Below, piece by piece: positions 43,472 through 52,183 of a stretch of DNA of 64,000 bases. The translations under genes and the position numbers were made by a program. The number at the start of each line of letters is the position of its first letter. Within the stretch, counting starts at the first letter, position 1. Origin of the DNA: an uncultured Piscinibacter sp. (GTDB lineage: Bacteria; Pseudomonadota; Gammaproteobacteria; Burkholderiales; Burkholderiaceae_C). The stretch lies in NCBI RefSeq assembly GCF_937952055.1, contig NZ_CALFYO010000025.1, positions 124,001 to 188,000 on the forward strand, written 5' to 3'. The notes under the pieces were generated by a model. The model worked only from the letters and a program-made list of their open reading frames with translations. It did no database searches and was not told where the DNA came from.

Positions 43472-44207
43472 ACGGTGTCGCTTCGCGGTTCGTGGAAGGG
43501 GCCGACGCGTGGGGGCGCGACGCTCAGTTCTCGCCGCTGGTCGCCGAGCGGCTGTCGCAGGTGATCACCGGCGCGCCGGACTCGCTGCTCACGACGCCTT
43601 CGCTGATGACGATGCCCGAGCCGAGCACGCTGCCGCTGGCCAGCCAACCCGCCAGCGCCGGCGTGGGGATGAACAGGCCGGTCATGCCGTTGAAGGAACG
43701 GCTGCCAGCGAGGGTGGTGGCATTGACCACGCCCGAGGTCACCAGGCTCTGGATGGCCGGCACGGTGTCGGTGAAGGACTTGACGAAGGTGCTTGCCGGC
43801 ACGTTCCAGGCCGAGGGCCAGTACTGCGGCTGGCGCCAGTGCACGCGGCCGCTCGCCCAGGTCAGGCGCGGGTCCCAGATCGGCTGGTACTGGGTGAACA
43901 GGGCGTCGCCGCTGAGCACGCGGCTGCCGCCGGCGAAGACGATGCGCGACCACCCTCAGCGCCAGCCGGCTGCGCAGATTGCGCGCAAGACGCCCGACGA
44001 TGTCGATGAATGGCAGCAGATGGCCCACCTTCGGCTCCCGCAGGCTGCATGGGCCTGCCCCTGGTCGACGTCCTTCAGCGGATACGCCACGTATCCAACT
44101 GTTTCATGGACCTGATCCTAGGGAGCGTGAAGTGCGGCGTGTCGGAAGTAATGCGCAGACTTCTGGGCAGGCCGTCAGGGCACCCGGGAGTTTTGCCCAT
44201 TTACTGG
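43472..44207. other. Poorly coding stretch between GGDEF-EAL and carboxypeptidase genes
   Basis: 735 bases with no complete gene on either strand. It holds the truncated minus-strand ORF at 43524-43919. From 44090 to 44207 the DNA is clearly less GC-rich than the rest. On the minus strand two imperfect copies of a CAGCC...GGTGG unit (about 44047-44020 and 43971-43940) lie in tandem. This looks like decayed or inserted DNA. Confidence 0.5.
43524..43919 (-). pseudogene. Truncated ORF of unknown function
   Basis: Encodes 131 residues from a GTG; the frame is open 12 codons further upstream (to a TGA at 43956-43958) without any start codon, and reads RIVFAGGSRVLSGDALF into the visible part. The sequence is rich in Trp, Ser, Thr and Val (FTQYQPIWDPRLTW, HWRQPQYWPSAWNVP) and looks like the C-terminal part of an exported, beta-rich protein. 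There is no ribosome site. Upstream, other frames also look protein-like for short runs, which fits frameshift decay. I recognise no family. Confidence 0.45.
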
Positions 44208-44222
44208 TCAGTCAAGACTGAC
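44207..44222 (-). terminator. Palindrome across the carboxypeptidase stop codon
   Basis: Arms GTCAGTC and GACTGAC are perfect 7-base complements around AA and include the stop codon of the M14 gene. It could form a short terminator-like stem in the mRNA or mark the edge of the unusual DNA downstream. Confidence 0.35.
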
Positions 44223-45917
44223 TTCGGTGCGCACGGTGCCCGCGCGGTCGGCACGAGCGACGAGGGCGAGACGCGTTCCCTGCGGCGCGCGCACCACCCA
44301 CTCGGCAACGGCGCGGTCGGCCGTCACCTCGCGACTGGGCAGGAAGGCGATCTGCGAGTTCTTCGGGGCGTGGCCCTCGAGCTGCGGGCCTTCCATACGC
44401 TCCTTGCCGCTGATCAGCGTGACGGTCGCGTCGCCCGGCGGCAGCACGATCTCGAACATCACGCCGCGCACCACCTTGCGCTGCAGCGCGCGCTGGCTGA
44501 CGTAGGCCGGCAGCCAGCCGCTGTTGGCCACTGCCATGCGCACGCGCCAGGTCTCGGGGCCGAGCGCGCGCACTTCGGTGCGCAGAAGCTCGAGCTTCGG
44601 CAGGCTCAGCGCGAGCTGCGTCATCCACTTCGGAAACCGTGCCGCCTCGCGCTCGCGCAGGTGCGGCGGCGGGTTGCGCCAGTAGTTCATCTTGTCCCAG
44701 CCACCGATTTCCACCATGCCGAGCTGAGGGTGGCGGAACGGCTTCCAGTCGACATGGGCCTGGCCGGCGCACTGCTCGTCGCTCCACTTGAGCAGCTTGA
44801 GGTCGTCCTCGACAGGGTGCTCGCGAAACCAGTCGATCCACTTGTAGTCCTTGATCTCCGCCGCCTGGTTGGGCGACCAGATCTCCACCACCCAGAACAA
44901 CGCGCCGAGATGCTCGTACAGCCAGTCCTGCGTGCCGCCGATGACCTCCTTCGGGTGGTACTTGAACTCGTGCCAGATGCTCACCGCCGGGTAGCCGGTG
45001 AGCTTCTCGCCGAGCTTGCTGAAGCGCTGGTAGGCCCACAGGTCCTCGGGAATCATGTCGTCGTCGCTGCAGGTGCCCATCGGACGCAGGATCACGCCGC
45101 TGTGCGTGTGGTAACTGATCCCCGCGCCGATGTTCGGATGTGCGACGACGAAGTCGACCATCGCGCGCACCTCGGGCTCGCTGGTCGGGTAGGGTCCGGC
45201 GCCGACCTGCTCGAACTCCTGGCGCCAGAAGGCGGGGAAGTTGCGGTTCAGGTCCAGCCCCTCGACGTCCTTGTTGACCTTCACGGTGAGGCCATCCCAG
45301 TTCTTCAGCGTGCCTTCGGGCATGAGCCGGTAGTACTCGCCGCCGAACTCGCCGGGCTCGCGCGGCACCATCAGCCGCGGGTCCTGATCGCTCTTCTTGT
45401 AGGTGCCGTGCGGGTCGGGGATGCGCATCGTCAGCATGCGGCCGTCGCCGTCGACGTCCTCCATCGTCAGACCCTCGACCGGCTCCTCGTCGAACGGATA
45501 GCGCCGCGTCGACGAGCGGATGTGGCGCGGCCGCTCGGCCAGCGCCAGCTCGGCGCCGTCTGGATTCAGGCGCGGGCAGAGGTAGAGCGCGCGCGTGTCG
45601 AGCAGCTGCGTGATCTGCACATCCGTGCCGTAGCCGCTGACGAGCTGGTGCAGGAAGTACAGCACCGCAGTGCTCGCCGTCAGCTCGGCGGCGTGGATGT
45701 TGCCATCGGCCCAGAAGGCCGGCTTGTCGCTCGCCGCGCCGGTGGCGGTGTTGGTGAGCGTGGCCACCCAGATGTCGCGGCCCTCGTGGCTCTTGCCGAT
45801 GGACTCCACCGTGATCAGGCCGGGGTACGCGTCCGCATAGTCGAACAGCAGCCGGGTCAGGGCGTCGTACTTGTAGAAGGTGTCGAAGCTCGGCGTGGGC
45901 GTGGCAGGCAGGGTCAT
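44208..45917 (-). CDS. M14-family zinc carboxypeptidase
   Basis: A 569-residue metallocarboxypeptidase. The zinc ligands are His75 and Glu78 in GNIHAAELTAS and a His near 270 in SYHTHSGV; the catalytic Glu is probably in FWVVEIWSPNQ. GLDLNRNFPAFW supplies the substrate-binding Arg/Asn. No signal peptide is visible, so it is likely cytoplasmic, unlike most secreted M14 enzymes. A C-terminal beta-type region (about 455-569) follows the catalytic part. It is 19 bases after the amidotransferase gene in the same direction. Confidence 0.9.
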   Translation of the reverse strand: MTLPATPTPSFDTFYKYDALTRLLFDYADAYPGLITVESIGKSHEGRDIWVATLTNTATGAASDKPAFWADGNIHAAELTASTAVLYFLHQLVSGYGTDVQITQLLDTRALYLCPRLNPDGAELALAERPRHIRSSTRRYPFDEEPVEGLTMEDVDGDGRMLTMRIPDPHGTYKKSDQDPRLMVPREPGEFGGEYYRLMPEGTLKNWDGLTVKVNKDVEGLDLNRNFPAFWRQEFEQVGAGPYPTSEPEVRAMVDFVVAHPNIGAGISYHTHSGVILRPMGTCSDDDMIPEDLWAYQRFSKLGEKLTGYPAVSIWHEFKYHPKEVIGGTQDWLYEHLGALFWVVEIWSPNQAAEIKDYKWIDWFREHPVEDDLKLLKWSDEQCAGQAHVDWKPFRHPQLGMVEIGGWDKMNYWRNPPPHLREREAARFPKWMTQLALSLPKLELLRTEVRALGPETWRVRMAVANSGWLPAYVSQRALQRKVVRGVMFEIVLPPGDATVTLISGKERMEGPQLEGHAPKNSQIAFLPSREVTADRAVAEWVVRAPQGTRLALVARADRAGTVRTEVSLD

Positions 45918-45936
45918 GGTCGGAATGGGGGCAGGA

Positions 45937-46698
45937 TCAGTGGAGGTCCAGTCGCGCGCCATCGCGGAACACGGCGAGCTCGCCCGGAGCCAGCGACGTC
46001 CAGCACTCGTCGCAGGTCAGCGGCTCGGTGACGACGACGGCGACGCGGTCGCGGGGCGTGGTGAGGGAGGCGAAGTCGACGCTGAGGTCCTCGTCGGCCA
46101 GGCGCGCGGCGCGGAACGGATGCTCGCGCACCAGCCAGCTCAGCTTCGTCGAGCAATGCGCCCACAGCGCCTCGCCGTTGCTGAGCATGAAGTTGAAGCT
46201 GCCATGCGCGGCAATGCCGGGCACCAGCTCGCGCAGCGTCGCGCTGAGCTCCGCGACCGTGGGCACGGCGGCGTGCGCCTTGGCGAGCTCCTGCATCAGC
46301 CAGCAGAAGGCCCGCTCGCTGTCGGTGTCGCCCACCGGCCGGAAACCGGCGTGCAGCCGCGGCGCGTAGTGCTTCAGGTCGCCGTTGTGCGCGAACACCC
46401 AGTAGCGGCCCCACAGCTCGCGCTGGAACGGGTGGGTGTTTTCCAGCGCGATGCGGCCCTGCGTGGCCTTGCGGATGTGGGCGATGACGTTGCGGCTCTT
46501 GATCGGATAGCGCCGCACCATCTCGGCCACCGGCGAAATGCGTGCGCTCTGCGCGTCGACGAACACGCGGGCACCCGGCCCTTCGAAGAAGGCGATGCCG
46601 AAGCCGTCCTTGTGCTCCTCGGCGCGCGTGCTGAATCCGGTGAAGCTGAACACCACGTCGGTGGGCGTGTTGGCGTTCAGTCCGAGCAGCTGGCACAT
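45937..46698 (-). CDS. YafJ-type class II glutamine amidotransferase
   Basis: A 253-residue protein with the Ntn glutaminase fold. The nucleophile is Cys2 (MCQLLGLN), exposed after Met removal; further motifs are HKDGFGIAFFEG, IAHIRKATQG, HPFQRELWGRYWVFAHNGDL and GDTDSERAFCW. E. coli YafJ and relatives release ammonia from glutamine, but the acceptor is unknown. It follows the flavoprotein gene by eight bases and precedes the carboxypeptidase, forming a probable three-gene unit. Confidence 0.9.
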   Translation of the reverse strand: MCQLLGLNANTPTDVVFSFTGFSTRAEEHKDGFGIAFFEGPGARVFVDAQSARISPVAEMVRRYPIKSRNVIAHIRKATQGRIALENTHPFQRELWGRYWVFAHNGDLKHYAPRLHAGFRPVGDTDSERAFCWLMQELAKAHAAVPTVAELSATLRELVPGIAAHGSFNFMLSNGEALWAHCSTKLSWLVREHPFRAARLADEDLSVDFASLTTPRDRVAVVVTEPLTCDECWTSLAPGELAVFRDGARLDLH

Positions 46699-46706
46699 GG
46701 CAGGGG

Positions 46707-47936
46707 TTACTCGGTGAGCAGTCGGGCAAAGCCCTTGACGGTGAGCAGATGTCCCGGGTTGCTGGACTCGTCGAGCACCCCGCTCATGCGACGCCGCAGC
46801 CGCGGGCTGCGCGTGCCGCGCCAGAGAATGAAGTCGGCCAGCCAGGGGTGGCGGTTCACCCAGTTGGCACGCTCGTAGAGCAGGAAGCGCGGCCGCAGCA
46901 CCGCCAGCCGCGATTCGTAGTCGGCGCGCACCGACGCATCGCCGGCGGCGCGGCCGGCGATCAGCGCCTCGGCCGCGAGCATGCCGGTCTCCATCGCCTT
47001 GCCGATGCCCTCGCCGGTGAAGGAGTAGGTGCTCCCGGCCGCCTCGCCGGTGACCAGCAGGCCGGGGCGCGAGAAGCGCGCCCCTTCCAGCGTGGTGCGC
47101 AGCGGCGCCCCCTTCAGCGCGCTGAGCCATTGTCCGCCTTGCACCAGCTCGCGTGCCGGCGCATAGACGCGCGTGAAGGCGTCGAACACCTCGCGCAGGT
47201 TGACGTCGGTCTTCACGGCCCTGCCCTCGCGCTGTCGGGCGTGGCTGTCGACGAGCCCCACGCCGACGTTGAAGACACCGTCGCGGCAGGGAAAGATCCA
47301 TCCGTAGCCGGGGGCCACCGCGCGATGCCACACCGCCTCGAGCTTGTCGATGCGGCCGCGCATCGCATCGTTCTTCAAATAGCCGCGCAGGGCCACGCCA
47401 CTGGGCCCCTGGCGCAATGCCATGCCGGCAGCCAGCAGCGCCTGCGGCACCGCGCCGCTGGCCAGCACCAGCCACCGGCAGTGCAGCTCTCTTGCACTGT
47501 CGCCGTGCACGAGCCGCGCACCCGCCACCACGCCGTTCACTTCGATGGGCGCGACGAAGCGCACCGGCGCATGCATCCTCGCCCCCGCGGCCACAGCAGC
47601 TCGGCAGACGATCTCGTCGAGCTGGCGGCGCGGCAGCACCGCCAGCGTGCCCGGCACGTCCACGCGGATGCCGCGCGGCGAGATCAGCCCGGCGTGCGTG
47701 GCCGCCCGGGCCTGAACCATCACCTCGTCGAGCACGCCGAGCTTGCGCAACGCACGGTGCGCGTCCGGGATCAGGCCGTCGCCGCAGACCTTGTCGCGCG
47801 GGAAGGCGTGCTGGTCGACAAGCACCACGTCGATGCCGGCACGCGCCAGCGTGATGGCCGCGGCGCTGCCGGCCGGGCCGGCTCCCACGACGAGCACGTC
47901 GCAGCGGTCGGGAAGTTGGTCGATGCCGAGGTTCAT
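46707..47936 (-). CDS. Geranylgeranyl-reductase-family FAD oxidoreductase
   Basis: A 409-residue flavoprotein. The dinucleotide-binding motif is VLVVGAGPAGSAAAITLARAG at residues 14-34, with the following DQHAFPRDKVCGDGLIPDA typical of the geranylgeranyl reductase branch, and GEAAGSTYSFTGEGIGKAMETG for the second FAD-binding motif. Substrates in the family are prenyl chains or polyunsaturated lipids, but bacterial members vary. No bacteriochlorophyll or carotenoid genes are in the window, so the role is open. A TAGAAT 39 bases upstream is a possible -10. Confidence 0.85.
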   Translation of the reverse strand: MNLGIDQLPDRCDVLVVGAGPAGSAAAITLARAGIDVVLVDQHAFPRDKVCGDGLIPDAHRALRKLGVLDEVMVQARAATHAGLISPRGIRVDVPGTLAVLPRRQLDEIVCRAAVAAGARMHAPVRFVAPIEVNGVVAGARLVHGDSARELHCRWLVLASGAVPQALLAAGMALRQGPSGVALRGYLKNDAMRGRIDKLEAVWHRAVAPGYGWIFPCRDGVFNVGVGLVDSHARQREGRAVKTDVNLREVFDAFTRVYAPARELVQGGQWLSALKGAPLRTTLEGARFSRPGLLVTGEAAGSTYSFTGEGIGKAMETGMLAAEALIAGRAAGDASVRADYESRLAVLRPRFLLYERANWVNRHPWLADFILWRGTRSPRLRRRMSGVLDESSNPGHLLTVKGFARLLTE

Positions 47937-47975
47937 GACGCAGGCCGGGCAACAGGCCACGGCAAGTGGCGGAGC

Positions 47976-47981
47976 ATTCTA
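47976..47981 (-). promoter_or_regulatory. Putative -10 box of the flavoprotein gene
   Basis: TAGAAT on the minus strand. Its TAG is also the stop codon of the frameshifted ogt gene. It lies 39 bases before the flavoprotein ATG. Confidence 0.35.
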
Positions 47982-48531
47982 GGAGGCGGCATCGAACAGC
48001 GACGGCTGGTCGCCGAAGCGCGCCCCTTCGATCTCCAGCAGGCGCAGCTTGGTGGCCACGCCGCCCGGCGCCGAGAAACCGCCGCTGCGTCCTGCGGCGG
48101 CGAGCACGCGGTGGCAGGGCACGATGATCGCGAACGGATTGGCGCCCAAGGCCTGGCCGACGGCGCGCGCAGCGCCCGGCTCGCCCAATTGCGCGGCGAG
48201 TTCGCCGTAGGTGCAGGTGCGGCCCGGCCCGATTGCAGCGCGCCGCAGCGTAGACGCGGCGATGGAAGTCCGGCACGGCGTCCATGTCCAGCACGACATC
48301 CGCCAGGTCGACGGCTTCTCCGTCCAGCAGCGCCGCGATCGCGGCAATCGCCCGCCGCACGGCCGGGGGCGGCACGGCCTTGGGCGTGCCGGGGTGGAGG
48401 CGCTGCAGCGCGGCCAGCGTGCGCGCCGCATCGGCCCCGGGCAGCAGCAGGCCGGTGACGCCGGCCGCGCTCCAGGCGATGCCGCAGGCGCCGAGCGGCG
48501 TGTCGAACAGGGCATGACCGAGCGTGTCCAT
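47979..48531 (-). pseudogene. ogt: Frameshifted methylated-DNA-protein cysteine methyltransferase
   Basis: The first 102 codons read MDTLGHALFDTPLGACGIAW through VPDFHRRVYAAAR in one frame; the rest, IGPGRTCTYGELAAQLGEPG onward with active-site PCHR and GGFSAPGG, is in another. Removing one base (the A at 48237 on the plus strand) restores RAIGPGRTCTYGELA and a normal 183-residue protein. The shift lies before the acceptor Cys, so the product as written is inactive. It is either a true mutation or a one-base sequencing error. The gene would repair O6-alkylguanine. Confidence 0.85.
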
Positions 48532-48668
48532 GCGTGGGCGGGTCCGTGCAGTGAAGCATTGTGCACTTGCCCTTTGCCGAGTTGACCGCCATCAAGCCGC
48601 CTCGGCCCGACTGCGGTCACGATCGGCGTCAGGCTGATCGGTCAGCGCACAACACAGAAAGGATCTTC

Positions 48669-49049
48669 GTGACGTCCCTCCATGCCGTGGTCTGGCTCGA
48701 CCACCAAACCGCCCAGGTCCTGCAGTTCGACGCCGAGCATGTGCAGGCGCAGAAGATCAGGACGCACACGCACCACACCGCCTACCACGGCAGCAAGGTG
48801 CGCACCGAGCACGAGTTCTTCGGCGAAGTGTGCGATGCGCTCAAGGGCATCGCCGAGGTGCTGGTGACGGGATCGCGCACGGCCACCGCAGACTTCAAGC
48901 ATTACCTCGACAAGCACCGCGCCGAGACGGCTAGGCAGGTCGTCGGCTACGAGACGGTGGACCATCCGAGCGAGGCCCAGCTCGTGGCCCACGCGCGCAG
49001 GTACTTCCTCAAGCACGACCGCATGGCCGGCACCCCGACGCCGACCTGA
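48669..49049 (+). CDS. Small eRF1-domain-like protein ('translational machinery protein')
   Basis: A 126-residue protein starting at GTG with AAAGGA just upstream. Family features: HAVVWLDHQTAQVLQFD at the start, a His-rich KIRTHTHHTAYHG, EVLVTGSRTATADFKHYLDKH in the middle and VGYETVDHPSEAQLVAHARRYF at the end. Burkholderiales homologues are commonly labelled translational machinery protein and resemble the middle domain of release factor eRF1; the actual role is unknown. It converges on the malate synthase gene. Confidence 0.75.
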   Translation: MTSLHAVVWLDHQTAQVLQFDAEHVQAQKIRTHTHHTAYHGSKVRTEHEFFGEVCDALKGIAEVLVTGSRTATADFKHYLDKHRAETARQVVGYETVDHPSEAQLVAHARRYFLKHDRMAGTPTPT

Positions 49050-49061
49050 TGGCGCCCCGGC

Positions 49062-49123
49062 CGCGGGGGTGAACCGGCCGCCTGGGAGCGGCCCGGCGCT
49101 GGCCGGCTACCGTCCCCCCGCGG
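49062..49123. terminator. GC-rich inverted repeat between convergent genes
   Basis: Arms CCGCGGGGG (49062-49070) and CCCCCGCGG (49115-49123) are perfect complements; GGCC-rich inner arms could pair as well. It lies between two converging stop codons, so it may end transcription from both sides. Confidence 0.5.
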
Positions 49124-49139
49124 GTTCGCTGTTTTCGCC

Positions 49140-51359
49140 TCAGGCCGACTGCGCCAGCGGCAGTGCGGTCGCCGTCTTCACCTGCAGCCGCGCGGCATGC
49201 AGCAGGGGCTCCGTGTAGCCGCTGGGTTGCACCTTGCCCTTGAACACGAGGTCGAGCGCTGCCTGGTACGCACGGCTGGTGTCCCAGTTCCCGGCCATCG
49301 GCCGGTACAACGGGTCGCCGGCGTTCTGCTTGTCCACCACCTTGGCCATGCGCCGGAACGTCGCGTTGACCTGCGACTTGCTCACCACCCCGTGGTGCAG
49401 CCAGTTGGCGATGTGCTGGCTGCTGATGCGCAGCGTGGCGCGGTCCTCCATCAGACCGACGTTGTGGATGTCGGGCACCTTGGAGCAGCCCACGCCCTGG
49501 TCGACCCAGCGCACCACGTAGCCCAGAATGCCCTGGGCATTGTTGTCCAGCTCCTGCTGCTTCTCCTCGTCGCTCCACTGCGGCTTCTTCACCACCGGAA
49601 TCGACAGCAGGCCCGACAGCAGCGACTCGCGCTCGGCCTCCGCGTCGATCTTCTCCAGCTCCTTCTGCACCTTGAACACATCCACCTGGTGGTAGTGCAG
49701 CGCGTGCAGCGTGGCCGCCGTCGGGCTCGGCACCCAGGCGGTGTTGGCGCCGGCCTTGGGATGGGCGATCTTCTGCTGCAGCATCGCCGCCATCAGGTCG
49801 GGCATGGCCCACATGCCCTTGCCGATCTGCGCCTTGCCGCGCAGGCCGCACGACAGGCCCACCAGCACGTTGTTGCGCTCGTAGGCCTGGATCCAGGCGC
49901 TCGCCTTCATGTCACCCTTGCGCAGCATCGGGCCGGCCAGCATGGCGGTGTGCATCTCGTCGCCGGTGCGGTCGAGGAATCCGGTATTGATGAAGGCCAC
50001 GCGCGACGCGGCCGCGGCGATGCAGGCCTTCAGGTTGACGCTGGTGCGTCGCTCCTCGTCCATGATGCCCAGCTTCACGGTGCTGTCGGGCAGGCCCAGC
50101 AGCTTCTCGACGCGGCCGAACAGCTCGCTGGCGAAGGCCACCTCGGCCGGGCCGTGCATCTTCGGCTTGACGATGTACACCGAGCCGGTGCGCGAGTTGG
50201 TGATGCCGTCCTTGCCGTGGCGCTGCAGGTCGTGCAGGGCGATCGTCGTGGTGATGACCGCGTCCATGATGCCTTCCGGGATCTCGCGCTGGTCATCGCC
50301 CCACAGGATCGCCGGGTTGCTCATCAGGTGGCCGACGTTGCGCACGAACAGCAGCGAGCGGCCGTGCAGCACCACGTCCTCGCCGCGCGGGCCGGTGTAG
50401 CGGCGGTCGGGGTTGAGGCCACGGGTGAAGGTCTTGCCGCCCTTGGACACCTCCTCGGTCAGCGTGCCCTCGATGATGCCCAGCCAATTGCCGTAGGCGA
50501 GCACCTTGTCCTCGGCATCGACCACCGCCACGGAGTCCTCGAGGTCGAGGATGGTGGACAGCGCCGACTCCAGCACCAGGTCGGCGACACCGGCCGGGTC
50601 GGTGGCGCCGATCGAATGCTGCTTGTCGATGCGGATGTCCATGTGCAGACCGTGGTGCGACAGCAGCACGGACGACGGCGCGTCCATCTCGCCCTGGAAG
50701 CCGACAAACTGCGCCGGATTCTTCAGGCCCACGGTCGTGCCGTCCTTCAGCGTCACCACCAGGTTGTTGTCGACCACGCGGTAGGCCGTCGAGTCGATGT
50801 GCGAGCCCTTCCTGAGCGGCGCGCAGCGGTCGAGCACGTAGCGGGCGTACTCGATCACCTTGGCGCCGCGCTTCGGGTTGTAGCCACCGACCTTCTCGCA
50901 GCCGTCGGCCTCGCTGATCGCGTCGGTGCCGTACAGCGCGTCGTACAGCGAACCCCAGCGGGCGTTGGCGGCGTTCAGCGCGTAGCGTGCGTTGGTGATC
51001 GGCACCACCAGTTGCGGGCCGGCCTGCAGCGCCAGCTCGGCGTCGACGTTCTTCGTCGTCGCCTTCACCTTCCCCGTTTCCGGCACCAGGTAGCCGATCT
51101 TCTCGAGGAAGGCTCGGTACTTCTTCGGCGCCGTGATCGGTCCCGGGTTCGCCTGGTGCCAGGCATCGAGTTCCGCCTGCAGGCGATCCCGCTCGGCCAG
51201 CAACGCGGCATTCTTCGGCGCGAGGTCGTGCACGATGGCGTCGAAGCCGGCCCAGAAGGTCTCGCTGGAGACGCCCGTGCCGGGCAGCACGCGGTCCTCG
51301 ATGAAGCGGTACAGCGGCGTGGCGACGTGCAGGCGGTGGCGGGCGGTGCGATCGGTCAT
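49140..51359 (-). CDS. glcB: Malate synthase G
   Basis: Condenses glyoxylate with acetyl-CoA to malate. The 739-residue product (E. coli GlcB 723) carries DLEDSVAVVDAEDKV, GRSLLFVRNVGHLM with the catalytic Arg, MHGPAEVAF, GIMDEERRTSVNL with Mg-binding Glu, GFLDRTGDEMHT with Mg-binding Asp and the catalytic Asp in the C-terminal plug (SQHIANWLHHG region). It begins 16 bases after the haloacid dehalogenase gene, so the two are probably co-transcribed. Glycolate oxidase genes are not in view. Confidence 0.96.
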   Translation of the reverse strand: MTDRTARHRLHVATPLYRFIEDRVLPGTGVSSETFWAGFDAIVHDLAPKNAALLAERDRLQAELDAWHQANPGPITAPKKYRAFLEKIGYLVPETGKVKATTKNVDAELALQAGPQLVVPITNARYALNAANARWGSLYDALYGTDAISEADGCEKVGGYNPKRGAKVIEYARYVLDRCAPLRKGSHIDSTAYRVVDNNLVVTLKDGTTVGLKNPAQFVGFQGEMDAPSSVLLSHHGLHMDIRIDKQHSIGATDPAGVADLVLESALSTILDLEDSVAVVDAEDKVLAYGNWLGIIEGTLTEEVSKGGKTFTRGLNPDRRYTGPRGEDVVLHGRSLLFVRNVGHLMSNPAILWGDDQREIPEGIMDAVITTTIALHDLQRHGKDGITNSRTGSVYIVKPKMHGPAEVAFASELFGRVEKLLGLPDSTVKLGIMDEERRTSVNLKACIAAAASRVAFINTGFLDRTGDEMHTAMLAGPMLRKGDMKASAWIQAYERNNVLVGLSCGLRGKAQIGKGMWAMPDLMAAMLQQKIAHPKAGANTAWVPSPTAATLHALHYHQVDVFKVQKELEKIDAEAERESLLSGLLSIPVVKKPQWSDEEKQQELDNNAQGILGYVVRWVDQGVGCSKVPDIHNVGLMEDRATLRISSQHIANWLHHGVVSKSQVNATFRRMAKVVDKQNAGDPLYRPMAGNWDTSRAYQAALDLVFKGKVQPSGYTEPLLHAARLQVKTATALPLAQSA

Positions 51360-51375
51360 GGCAATCCTCGATGCG

Positions 51376-52077
51376 TCAAGGGTTCGGAAAGAAGTCCAGC
51401 ACGTCGCGCAGGCTGTTGCCGATGCGCGTCGGCGCGGTGTCGAGTTGTTCGAGCGGCAGGCCCGCACGGTTCACCCACAAGGTGGTGTAGCCGTACCAGG
51501 TCGCGCCGATGGCGTCCCAGCCGTTGCTGGAGACGAACAGGATGTCGCGCGCAGGCAGGCCCAGCGCCTGCGGTCCGATCGCGTAGGCGGCCGGGTCGGT
51601 CTTGTACTTGCGCAAGGCGTGCACGCTGAGCACGTGGTCGAGCAGGCCGGAAAAGCCGGCGCTCTTGACGGCGACGCCGAGCATCTCGGGGTCGCCGTTG
51701 GAGAGGATGCCGGCCGGGATACCGCGCGCCTTGAGTGCCTGCAGCACCTCGCGGTTCTCCGGGAATGCCGAGAGGTGCCGGTACTGGTTCATCAGCCGCT
51801 CCTCGGCGCCGCGGTCCAACGCCAGCCCCAGGCGCTGCGCGGCGAAGCGCAGGCCGGCACGCGTCAGATCCCAGAACGGCCGGTACTGTCCGCTCATCGA
51901 GGTCAGGCGCGTGTATTCGATCTGCTTGTCGCGCCAGAGTACGGCGAGCGCGTCGCCTTGGCCGGGAAACAGCTGCTCGGCGAGCAAGCCGACGCTGTAG
52001 ACGTCGAACAGCGTGCCGTAGGCATCGAAGAGGACTGCGCGCGGCGCGGGCAAGGCATTTCCTGGCGTGGATTCCAT
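51376..52077 (-). CDS. (S)-2-haloacid dehalogenase (HAD type II)
   Basis: A 233-residue HAD-fold enzyme that should hydrolyse L-2-haloacids, including haloacetates, to 2-hydroxy acids. Every residue needed in Pseudomonas L-DEX is present with a constant offset of eight: Asp18 and Thr22 (FDAYGTLFD), Arg49 (WRDKQ), Ser126-Asn127 (ILSNGDP), Lys159 and Tyr165 (KYKTDPAAY), Ser183, Asn185 and Asp188 (VSSNGWDA). It heads an operon with glcB and is divergent from a LysR gene across an AT-rich control region. Confidence 0.93.
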   Translation of the reverse strand: MESTPGNALPAPRAVLFDAYGTLFDVYSVGLLAEQLFPGQGDALAVLWRDKQIEYTRLTSMSGQYRPFWDLTRAGLRFAAQRLGLALDRGAEERLMNQYRHLSAFPENREVLQALKARGIPAGILSNGDPEMLGVAVKSAGFSGLLDHVLSVHALRKYKTDPAAYAIGPQALGLPARDILFVSSNGWDAIGATWYGYTTLWVNRAGLPLEQLDTAPTRIGNSLRDVLDFFPNP

Positions 52078-52183
52078 GACGCAAATCTATTCCACGTGCA
52101 CAACAACATTAATAGCGCGAAAAGTCGTGGATTTGTGACGCCAGCGGCGGAATCTACGCACCCCCCGCGCATAATCCCGCCCC
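52078..52183. promoter_or_regulatory. Divergent promoter/operator of haloacid dehalogenase and lysR
   Basis: The only clearly AT-rich spot in this part. On the minus strand TATTAA (52109-52114) is a likely -10 of the dehalogenase operon. On the plus strand CATAAT (52170-52175) lies eight bases before the lysR ATG. CAAATC...CCACG (52082-52096) and CGTGGATTTG (52126-52135) form an imperfect inverted repeat, as expected for a LysR-type regulator site. Confidence 0.55.

Noticed and set aside
45937..48531. An 864-codon frame joining the first part of ogt to the YafJ-type gene
   Set aside because: The middle is the out-of-frame reading of the flavoprotein gene. It arises only because ogt is frameshifted; no fusion protein is implied.
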